60,283 bases of DNA from Trebouxia sp. TZW2008 (taxonomy: Eukaryota; Chlorophyta; Trebouxiophyceae; Trebouxiales; Trebouxiaceae): the NCBI GenBank assembly GCA_002118135.1, contig BDIU01000228.1, forward strand, positions 1 to 60,283. Direction: 5' to 3'. Below, in pieces: positions 45,298-57,200 of this stretch. The notes beneath the pieces were generated by a model that worked only from the letters and a program-made list of their open reading frames with translations, made no database searches and had not been told where the DNA came from. The number at the start of each line of letters is the position of its first letter. Position 1 is the first letter of the stretch. The translations under genes and the position numbers were made by a program.

Positions 45298-48200
45298 ATG
45301 AATTCGGAGAGAGATTCTGTGAGCGAGGACAGATTGCCGGCAGTCAGCAATGTGCAACAAGTGCCTCCGAGTGCAGTCAGTCAGGGCTCAGGTGGTTGGC
45401 ACTCCTACGACAACCAATTGCCGGCAATTATAGAGTCAACAGGTGAGCAAGACCTCGAACACACAGCACAGTCAGTGTGCAACGACGCACTGTCGCAGTC
45501 ACAAATGCGTTCAAGCTGCCTGCGTACATTCTGATATTTCACAGCGCACTCTCGCGTTTGCCCTGTTCGACGGTGCGCCACCTGTCGGCATTCTGGCGCA
45601 TGTGAGTGCCTAGCCAATTGTGTCGTCAATTCAGCGATGATGTCAGATGACGAACGGAAAGGGTGTGCTGTTGATCACTGTCGGGCTTGCTACCTCAGCT
45701 GTCCTGCCAAAGCCATTTGTTGTCTGGAATGTAACGATGCAAGCTTCATGGCTAGTGCGGTTTGCGCATTTGCTGATGAAACTTGACGCTGACCAATTGT
45801 GATCAATTGTGTTGGTTACAAGAACGCGAAAAGCATAGGCCAAAGCAGTGCAGGTTGCACTGAGCTGCTTGGTGCCTTGGCAGGCACAGCCTCAGCAGGC
45901 CAGCCTAGCCTGCTAGCCAAGCAGTTTCCCAACACTGCTGTGCACCAACAAGGGCTCAATGCAGGGGCTGGGGAAAGCGGTTTTGAGAGCAGCGTACAGG
46001 ACTGGATGAACGATGGGCTTGATGCAGGCTGGCCAGAAGCTAGTGCTATCAATGGTATGACGTTTGCAGCAGTGCTTATCATAACAGTTTGCAGAGAAGC
46101 GCACCGGGCACACAACAGCTGACCAACTTTGCAAGTTGATGCCGTTGTGATTGTTGTTGCAATGTATCGTACTGTTGATTCAGCAGTGGTTTTTGCTTGT
46201 ATCACGGTGCACAACATGGTCCATGTTTCTTCATGCAATGACAACCAAAGACAAACCATGCTGGAGTTTTTTTTCCTGTACGTGGCAGGGTTCAGCGGCC
46301 AGCCCGCTCCTGTACGGATACCCAGTGCGACCCCCAGCATACACCAGACGCCAACAGGGGGTACCCCAATGGGGACTCCTCCTAGTGCAAAGGGCGTAAC
46401 GGCACAGTTGCCCTTTGTTGATGAGCAATTTCAAGGTGCTGATCATACCTCAGATCTCCTGCAGACTTCTGACAACCTGCTGCATTACACAGTAAATTGT
46501 ACAGGACTCCAAATGAATGGGGTCAATCTGTCATCTACCCGGCCTTGTCACGCCTTGATGGGCACGAGTTCTTGCAGCAATTTTGCACAGGGCAGTGAGG
46601 CAAAGCTGTATACATATTTGCACACAGATGCACCCTTCAACCTTACCATGCTACATGCAAAGTGTTGGCTGTTCACACTGCTTGTCACTTCCCTTTGCTC
46701 CTATCAAGAAATGCTGGAAAGTGTGCAGTTGTTTGCGTTAGGCCCATCATAGCTGTAGCTGGCAGCCTGTCTGCCAACAACTGGCCTGTGTACAGACAGT
46801 TTGCTGTTTGATCTCTCCCCAACTGTGGAAATGCTCTCAATTGCGTATGATGCAGGAATGTTCGGGGCATCAGATCCTTCCAGAACCTCCTTTTCTGATG
46901 TGCCTGACAGCTCTGTGCCCAGCGATGCATCAGGCTTTGCGCAGCGGGCCAGGCAGATCATTGACCACCAGCGTCAGCAGCAGCAGCGGCAGCTGCCGAC
47001 ATCTGATGCTTTTGAGGGCTTTGCCCGGCAGGCCTCAGCTCAAAGCCCCAGTGCAGGTGATCCCACTCTCTTTTGCAATTGTACATGTCCTTAACTTGGG
47101 CAACAAATGTGCTAGATGTGTAACCCAATAATTCATCAACTGCCACCACGTTGCAATAGTCTTGCCTTCTCGCAGGCAGTGGTACACAGACTGCACTGAG
47201 CGCCTGGTCACAAGTTGGAAGCTGAGCACAAATCGCGCACAAACAGTATGTTGCAGTTCAGCCGTGTCATGCAACAACATCATCCTGATCTACTGCGGGC
47301 TGCGTGTAGCTGTCTTGAGCTTTCTGCTGGCTGAAGGCATCACACCGTTCACCCAATTGGTTGGTGCAGCATATAATATGTGCAAAATATTCACAACCCT
47401 GTTTGCCTTTGCAGGAATGGGCTTTGGCGCACCATATGACTCTGCATTTGCGTCTGAGATGGCCAAGGATCAGCTGCAGGCAGATGCACAGCAGCGCAAG
47501 TTGGACAGGAGAGCGTCTCTCACTGGCACCACGCAGGTCAGCTCTGCGACCAAGACTATATTGGCAGTGCCTGCAGAGTTGTCACGCCATATCAAACATG
47601 GGCTGAAGCCTATGAGCCCTTGCAGTTTGCATGATAATTGCAGCGCTGTTCAGATAGTAATACACGACCAGGCATGCGCTGGATGTAACTGATCGCGTTA
47701 GACTGGCCGTGTGCAGCAGCCCTTGCATACGGCCCTCTGCAGAGTTATTTTTGCCATATCAAGCCTGTGGAAACTTCTTAGTGACGCAGTGTGCACCACA
47801 AGCATCATGTTGTCCAGGTAGTGATACGTGACTGAGCATGTGCTGAATGTAGCTGATTGCGTTAAACTGGCTGTGCTTAGCAGTCTGCTGTTCAAACCTT
47901 CTTTGGCAGGTGCGCTACTAACAGAGGACCTCGCCTTGCGCAGGAAGCTGTTCCAACAGTCCAAGTCAATCTTGGCGACATCCCGGGCCGTTTGGTAGAT
48001 TTAGGGCGCCCTCCTCTTCCCGCTAAAGCCTTTCCCGCCAACGCTCAGGACCTGCAACAGGATCCCCAATCGCCAAAGGACTCAACTGTCATGGAGCACA
48101 GAGTGGCGGGAGATTTGGTCCTCAGCAAAATGAACAGGTCCCTGAGGAAGAGCATGGCAAGGACAAAAGTCAAGAGGCGCTCAGAAGGCTCTGTGAGGTC

Positions 48201-51200
48201 TCGCAAGTCCATTGCGAACTCAGATCTGGCGGTGAGCATTCTTTGGACAACGCACTGCTGTCCTTTGCACTGATAATTCTGCATGTGCTTGATCAGATCA
48301 GGCCTGTCACAATCTACAGCACCACTTGTGCTTGAAAATATTAGCGTTTTGCTGCTCATGCGCGCAGCCTTGCACATATCATCCTCACCATGTACATGCG
48401 TTCTTTGTCGCCCATTTGACTGAACAGGTTCTTTGCAACTTGATTCAGCATGTTAACGCTGCTGCCTTCCTAGTGTTTCAGCAACTGACAAAAGAGGTTT
48501 GACTGCAAGTGACCTTTGCTTTGTCGTTTTGCAGTTCAATGTGGATGAGGAGGGAAAGCCTGTCAAGTACTACAAGAACCCACGTTTCTGGAAGGCTGTC
48601 ACCAGTATACTGGTCACTGAGCTGTTACTCATCGCCGCCATCATTATGGTGGTGAGGTATAGGCATTACAGGGTCATCTGGTTTGAGTGGTGGCGTTGGC
48701 TTTTCTTCTTTTCAGGTGACATCAGCTCAGCAAGTCAATGACCAGTATGTTCTGGCAAGGTATCTTAATACCATCCAAGCGTACTCTTCAAGCAGCACCT
48801 TGATGGGTTTAGGTAGCAATGTGCTCTTAACTTGCAATTCTCTCAATGCAAGTTTTCCTTGGCAGTCTGTCTTGTATCATGCTCATCTTCTCGCTGAATC
48901 AATGTTGTTGCGTTCCGTTTAAGGATTTGTTTTGATTGCGTGACCATTATGCAATGCGAGACGGTACCTAGGCTGACACAGCAGCTCGACTTGGGCTATA
49001 CTGCTGGTGCAGGATTCATGCCCATCTACTGGATCAGCAAAGCTGTCATTCATCTGCTGGTGCTGACAGTGGAAACCACAGCCTTCACCACCAAGAAGGC
49101 TGTCTACTACACTGTTGGCACAAGGGTAAGCGTGACGTTGCTGTTTACACACCTGCCACAAATTTGCAAAGCCATGATGTTCGTGCATCCCTACTAGCTG
49201 TTGAGTTGAATACGGCTGACAGGCTTTGGCTGGTTTGTGATGCACACATTAGTCTGTAGTTGGCTGGCCTTTCACCCTGCCATGCGAATGTACAATGAGT
49301 GACTTCTCTTCAAAACGACTGCTTTGCTTACCAGAAAAAGTTTTTATTACATCAGATGGTACTCAAAGGGACCACTGCAATCACAATGCAGTGATCAGTT
49401 CCCAACTGTACTGTCTCTACATCGAGAATGTCTTTACATCGAGTGTACTGACATTGACAGAAGTTAACGTACCTCCAGGCACTGCTTGATGTCAAGGTGT
49501 TATGCATACACCTGGCACATTTGCAATGTTCATTCCAGCCACTGGCGTGTATTGACTGCAATATTCAGATTGCTAACAGTTTGCTGGCCCATACATGGAG
49601 TTGACAGAATTTCTTGAATGAACACCTTCCAGCACTGACCGTCAAGCAGCTCAGTACAGATTGATCGAGTCTGATGGCTGCTGATACTTCCTTGATCTGG
49701 CATTGCAGAAACCCTTGAGGCGCTTCCTGCGGGTGGCGTTGCTGATTCCTTTGTTTGTGGGCTGCTTTTACACCAAGGACAATGAGAACTCACATGTCAA
49801 GAATGTTTTTCGCACCCTTGCAAGGCTGCTGGGCTGTCTCCTGTTGTTCTTCTTTGCCAATGTGCTGAAGACCCTGGTGGCAAAAATCATGGCGTCCCAC
49901 TTCCACAAAGAAGCTCACTTTGAGAAGATGCAGGAAGCTTTGCAAAAGGTGAGCTCCAACGCACATCTGGATTGCTCTGCCAGTGTGACTTGCAAAACAA
50001 CTGCTTCATATTGCATCATTCACAAATCATGGTGTTTGACAGCCCCCAGGAGATGTTCACTAAAGTCTAGTCTGAGAGCTCATGCTAAGATTGTTCACCC
50101 ACAGCCTGCAGTCATTGCTCACTTGCAGAGCAGCAAGGCTGTCACACAACAGTAGCTTGCGCTTTTTCTCCTCTTGGACATGCTTGTCCATGATGAAGAG
50201 GTAGTTGAGTAGTTGGCATTGCAATACAGGAGTACTTCCTCATGGCATTGTCACAACCACGCGTTGAAAGCGAGTCATCAAGCAGTGATGAAGAGGGAGA
50301 GGGAGATGTAGATGATGAGCTGGAACAGCTTAGCCCTGCAGCGCGCATGTACCACAAGTCCATGGTCTTTCAGCAAGACCAGAAGCGCATACGTGAGGAA
50401 GCCACCAGACCAAAGCGTGGCTTCAAAATCCCGGTATGGCCTTGAGTAATCAGACAAGCCTGCATGCCTTTGCTTTCGTTCTGACAGCATTCTTCAAACA
50501 GACAACTAGGAGCTTTGTATGCTTGCCTCTGTGCTTTGCGCAACAGTCTGAATGTCCTCTGCAGCACTTCCTTCAACCCCGTCACCGCCACAAGCAACAC
50601 CCCAGCCGGTCAGGCCCCGCCGACCGTCAATCCAGCTTCGAACGTGTCGCGTCGCATGAGCCGACGCAGCTCCCCACAGTTGCTGAGGTCGGCAGCACAC
50701 CTGCGGAATATGTTGTTCCAGAAGTGCTTCCGACAGCCGATGGGGAGCAGCGGAAATCAGCAGAGAGCGACGGCCGCTGGTCTGCGGCTGACAGAAGACC
50801 GCCACCTGCCAGATCAGCGGTACCACCTCCTCTTGCAACTCCTCTGCCATCACACTTTCAACTTCTCTGCGCCGCTTTTATGGCACAAGATCAGGAGACA
50901 CAGTGTCACAATGCTGTGCATGCTTTGCAAACCTCGAGCATAGGGACAGAGTGGTCTGTGGCTGGGCTGTTGTCAGCAATGCAAAGCAACACAGCCCTCT
51001 GACAACAAGGCATCATCAGTCCAGATCAGCCCAACAATGGTGATGCATGGTGCCTGGTTTGCATTCTCTCATCTGATGCTTTCAAGCAAATGTTTCTTGC
51101 AGGGAGATATGGCTTCTGCCTCATACACAAAGCGTTTGACTTACCATTGCTTTTGCCCCTCAACATGTTGAACTTGTGGTGTCACAGGCTGCCAATGCGT

Positions 51201-54200
51201 CTTTCAAATCACAGCACAGCGCTCATGGCAACACCAGGTCATCAGCCTTTCCACAGAAGAGCTTCAAGCGCAGCCCATCAAAGATGCCAACTGGCACTCG
51301 TGTCAGTCAGGATGGGGCGCACTCCACCATGTCCAAGATGAAGCGCAGCATGACCATTCTTGCGGGAAGAGCACCCAGCGAGTCTGGCATGACAGAGCGT
51401 AGTAACAAGGTGTGCTCAGCTGCAAATCTGCAAACTTGCTTGCTGAAAGCTCGATGTCACATAGTTGCAGTCAGCTCCTGTCTCCAGCATGCATGCTAGC
51501 TTGACAGATCACAGCAATAAGGTGTGGTAGACTGCAAGTTCTGGGCTGCATGTCCTTGTGATGTCTTCCCTTTTGATGTCAGAATTTTCACTCTGCTATT
51601 CTTGCCTTTTCTCTTCGCAGCTGCAACTTCTTGCTTGGAGCTCACAACTAGGACAGTATAGGCAGCTTGCTTGTGTGCGTCCACGTTTTGGTTGCGCGTC
51701 AGTACACCAGCTGCAGGGGCTGCAGACACTGGCTGTCTTGACATTACAAATTGCACTGCTTTGCTTTGATGTCTAGTCCTCATGTTATGCAACTCTGAAT
51801 CCTTAGCTGCGTTGACTTGCAGAAGCATCATGCACATGGCAAAGCTCTTGATCAGATGCAACCTGCTTCCAACAAGTTTTTTCTCAATGCAGAGTGTGGT
51901 CAAGAGTCATTTGGATGCCATTCCTGAGGACCGCAAAGCCATAGAGAAAGGAGGCGGGAATGCTGTTCAGAAGCTGCATGAGGTGGAGAAATACATCCGC
52001 AAGAACAAGCTCAAGGTGGGGCTGTCTTCTAATGCCTCAAATATGCCTCAAACATATGCAGCGTGTTGCCATCACACTATTTTGCCGTTTACCAAAGCTG
52101 TACAGCCTGCGTTGATAGTGCAGGCAGGTAAACTGCTGGATTATCTACTTCGAATGTTATCTGTTTGCCTGTACACTGCAAGCAGCTCTGCGCACATGAA
52201 CACTGCAAGTAAGGCTGAATATGATGTCGAATCGCAGCTTCACATTCGTTAAGCTTCCATTATGCCCTCAGACAGTCAGCTGATGCATGGACTGAGAATG
52301 CAACAAGAAGGTATGGTCAAGGTGCATATCATTCACTATGTTGTAGCAGCTGTGAGCAAGGCCAGGCAGAGAAGCGCAATCGAATCACTGTCACGTCAGC
52401 AGCATCAGGCGTTATGCTGCTGATCAGACAGGCGCCAACATGCACAATGCTTGTTATACAACCAGAACAGCAGAGGCCTAAATCAGCAGTCTCTACGCCG
52501 GAGGAAGCTGCCTAGCAGATGGAGTAGAGTTTTGTGCTCAATCAGAGCTGTGTTTGTCTCTCATATACACCTGACAAAGCATGACCTGCGAAAGCTGTCA
52601 GCGTGGAACAGTGCAATCTCATGTGAGCTGAGTCAGACCTATGACAGGACTGCTAAACCTGTCGCTCAGTTCACCGATCTCAATAGTCTATAGCAGTCAT
52701 TCAAAATCTCAGTGAATCTTGGACACAGCTTACAGACTTGCATTGTGGCAGGTGAGCTTTGCAGACACTCTAGGCGCTGCCAAGCATGAGGAGGACAGTG
52801 AGGTGACCAGCAAGAACGAGGCCAAGAAGCTGGCTTTCTACCTTTTCTGGAACATTAAGCCCTCCTTCAATAGGTATTTCATAGCCCTCTTTAACGTTTT
52901 GTGATACATGAGCTTTCAGTGTGACAGCTTTCTCGCTGTAATCACAGTACCGCTAAGGGTCGACCACTGAGTTCTGCTTGCAGCAGTGCATCTGAGTCAA
53001 AAGTTCTTGACGCAAGGACAATCTTCTGTCATGCACCAATGCAGCTGTGACATTCACTGCAGCAGCCATTGCACTGGGCAGCGACTGTGCTGAGTTCAGA
53101 TGGCTGGCTGCTGCATTAAATTCTATGCAGTTCTCCTGCTGCAATATTCTCGTATGGCTGGACGGGCTTTGGTTTGCACTGTTCTGTTTGTGCAGATTCT
53201 CCTGTCAAGCAGTCAGACGTGAATCACAGTGCTGACCTCAGATGTTGTTGGACTGCAGCATGTGTGAGGTTAAGACTGCATTTCACGTCTGACTGCTTGT
53301 AAAACCTCTCTTGTCAAGCTGCTTGACAAGAGAGGTTTTACAAGCAGGCTTTTTTGAGGACAGAATTATGATGCTCGTGATGATTCCCTGCATTGAGTCA
53401 AACACTGGAGCTGCCTCAGCTGCAAGCATCAGGTGTTGGGTTGATGGATTTTGCGATGCACAAAGGCTTTATGCATAGCAAAGTGCATCAAAGCAACCTT
53501 TGATGCTGTTGCGCCTGCTGCTGCAATCCACAAAAGCTTTCCAAAGGGTAAGAGACATGCATCAATCAAATGACCATTCTTAGCAGCAGCTACGGTTATT
53601 CATTCAACAATATAATGGATGCTGCTACGCCTGCTGCTGCAATCGGCACAGACTGTTCCTCAGGGGAAAAGTTTCCAGAAACAGACCAACAAAGTGATCA
53701 GTGTCAGCATTGGAAAATGTTCAGTGACTACAAAGCATACTGGTGTTCAGGAGTTACATCTTGGCAGAAGATTTGGAGCATTTCTTGGAGCCTGAGAAAG
53801 CGCAGCAGGCCTTTGATATCCTTGATGTGGATGGTGACGGTCAAGTCACCCTGCACAACATCCGAGACGCAGTTGTCACCATCTACCAGGTCCTTGCCTT
53901 ATGCTGTGCATTCAGCTTTTCACACTATGCCAATGCCTTGTGCCTCGTGCTGTTCTTCAGCCCTTCTTGCTGATATGCCTGATGAAGATGTTGGCTGTTG
54001 AAACAACTTGGAGGTCTGCACGCCTTGCATGTTGTGCTTTCAAATGTGATCAAGATGCTTCTGACATCCTTCATGTGGATGGAGATCCTCAAGTCACTCT
54101 GCACAACATCTGAGATGCAGTCGTCACCATCTACTGGGTGTGTGCCTTGTGCTGTGCATTTAGCTTCTCGCACTATGCCAATGCCTCGTGTTTCTTGCTG

Positions 54201-57200
54201 TTCATTGGTCCTTCTTGCTGACACTCCTGATGGAAGTGTTGGCTGTACAATCAACTGGAGGTCTGTCAGAAGTTGCATGTTTTTGTTTTAAATGTCATCA
54301 AGATGCTTTTGACATCCTTGATGTGGATGGACACAGTCAGATTGCTCTGCACAACATCTGTGACACACTTGTCACCATCTGCCGGGTGCGTACCTTCTGC
54401 TGTGCATTCACTGTTTCATACTATGCCCATGCCTCATGCCTCTTGCTGCTCATTGGTCCTTATTGCCCATATGCCTCATGCACTGTGTCTGCTGCTATCA
54501 CACTAGAAAGTCGGGCAGAACTTGAGCATCATTCTTTTCAAGTTGCCTCTGATGTTTTGATTTGGACAAACACAACCGGGTCGCTCTCCTCACCACTTAG
54601 GATGCAGTGGGCACCAACTACCAGATGCCTGCCTTCTGCTCAGGAGTCAGTTCTTCTTCATCTTGACGTTGATAAGAAGAACTGATGGCCAGCACAGGGC
54701 ATGCAAGTGATAGATAGTGACCAATGTGCTCTTAATGCTGTGCAGAGAGACACAGCATGTCCATGCCATGCGCCTCGCGCTGGTCATTGTTTCTTGTTGC
54801 TAGTACGTCTCATAAACATGTCTGTTGTTACAAAGCTGGACGTCTTGAACAATCTGCATGCTGTCAGAGATTGCGTATTATAGATCCTGCATCTTGTGTG
54901 AGCACTCGAGGTCATGTGTTGCTCTCACAGCAGCAAGCACCCAATCGCTTGCTTGTGCAGAAGTCCCTCAAGTTCAAGTCATTTTGCCAATACTGCAATT
55001 TCACAAAGGCTTCTGAACGCTATCGAAGCCATTTTGTGCTGCCTAGACCAAATAGCATTGTTGCAACAAGACACTGAAACAGTCTTGGCCAGCTTTGGGA
55101 ACTGTGGTGTTGTCTGGCTTTCAACAGTCACACATCAAACTCACCGTAGCTGTCAGCAGATCAACAGCCGCCTTGGCAGGGCAGCTTGTAACACCAGCCT
55201 AACATCTGTGCTTATTTCTTGTGCACAGCAAGCTCCCCTTGTAACAACTGCATCGGGCACCAAGAAGGAGATGTTGATGATATTGGTTTGTCCTTACCTA
55301 GAGTTACCAGTGCTGTCGTCATACAGTGATTGGTCCCCAATGGCATTGTTGGTGCAACTATATTGTCAAGCAATCTTGTATTGAGAGCTGAATTTAATGA
55401 CTATCAGCCTGCTGCTGCATTGTCCTGTTGTGCTGTTGTGCAGGAAAGGAAGCATTTGGCGTTCACGCTAAAGGACACTAAGACCATTGTGGGCAAGCTG
55501 GAGCGCATTGCTGCCTTTGTGTTCCACATTCTCATGTTCTTCTTCTACCTGGTCATTTTCAACGTAAGCATCAGCTGCTTTTGCATCATCTCACCTCCAC
55601 AAGCACCTTATCTTGGGTATGTACGCTCCCAAGAAAATCCATTCCATTTGATCTGAATGCTCCTGCTGTCATGTTGATGCGCTGTTGCTTGTCACTTACA
55701 CCAACCAGCTGATTCCATAGACATTTGTGAGCATTGTTGTTGCTTGGAGCACAGCCAGACTGAGCTCCCTGTTGAGCAGAGACTTGCTGAACCGGTCGTG
55801 ATTACCAGTAGCGGTTCACACTGTGATCAGAGGCCAACCCCTTCCTTTGAATGGTTGAATGGGGACTGGTTGAGCATTTCATGCACATGACACTTGTCTG
55901 CTCTCTAAGGCAAACGCTGATCAGTTGTCTCTGGTTGCTAGACACATTCATCTGCGCCTTTGGGCCAGGTATTCTGGTGACTCACATCTGGCTGCCTTGC
56001 CTGGGCTGTAAAAATTATTGATGCATTCAGCATACTCAAGCTGCGGTTTGTCTGCAGGTGAATGTGACACACATATGGACAGCAGTGGCGGCAGCAATTG
56101 TGGCCTTCAGCTTTATCTTCAAAAGCGCCATTGCCACTATGTTTGACAGCGTGGTGTTCCTGTTTGTGGTGCATGCTTTTGATGTGGGCGACGGCATCCT
56201 CATCAATGGAGACCTGCACAAGGTGAATATATGCAGCTGTTTCTGTACAAAAGTCAGCTTTCTGCTGACAAGCTTGTATGGTAAAGGCGTCAAAACCCTG
56301 TGACTGTTGCTGAATGTGTGCTTGCACATTGAAAGGTAGCATAAGTACTTGCAGTAAAATCGCAACACTTCCCGTCTGGCTAGGCCACAGCCCCTGCTTT
56401 GCACCGCCTCATGACCTTTGATGTTTCTATGAACAATGAGTCACTTTATTTAGCTTCAAAACATGTTGTCATTGCTTTGCTGTGGAGTTCAATCTGAGAT
56501 CATTGCTGTGATATGGCAGGTTGAAGAGATCGCCCTGAACAACACTGTTCTGAAGCGCTGGGATGGCAGTCGCATCTGGTATCCCAACTCCATGATTAAT
56601 GTTGTGCCTATCCTCAACATCACGCGCTCTGACAACAAGTGGGAGTTCTTCAAGGTGAGCCTGCAGATATTACCTGTGTTTGCCAGCATGAATGAAGCAG
56701 TAAGCTAATGTGTGTTTGGGCTTGATAAACATATTGTGTTCCTAGCTTAGGGGGCAGTGCTTGCCCCAAATGCTGCAAAGCAAATGATGTCAACATTTTG
56801 GCTTAATGGGCAGTCATCAGGCTGCATACCTGTCATGCTTTACTCTGCCTTGAGCGTCTGAGACACCACTCATGTACAAGTTGCATGGATCAGCACAGCA
56901 CAAAGCAAGCATGGCAGCCCTGCCTCTGTGACAGCTCCAAGATCAATGCAATCAAACCTGTTCAATCACTCGAAGTGTGTCACTACCCATTGCATCTAGT
57001 CACAATGCCTGATCACCCTGGTCGTGCATTCACTTACGCTTTGCAAATCTTCACGGACAGTGGCATGCCAAGCGCAGGGTGTGAGGCCATGCGCCATGAA
57101 TTCATGAAAGCCATGCGTTCTCAGATCATGAATGATTGCATGTGCTTTGCAGGTCTTCCTGGATGTTGGTGTGCCAAGCACTGTGTACGAGGCCATGCGC

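Noticed and set aside
50436..51002. Alternative frames over the Ser/Pro-rich channel exon at 50565-50819
   Set aside because: Three frames are open here, but only the chosen one joins both neighbouring exons in phase. The choice remains less certain than for other exons.
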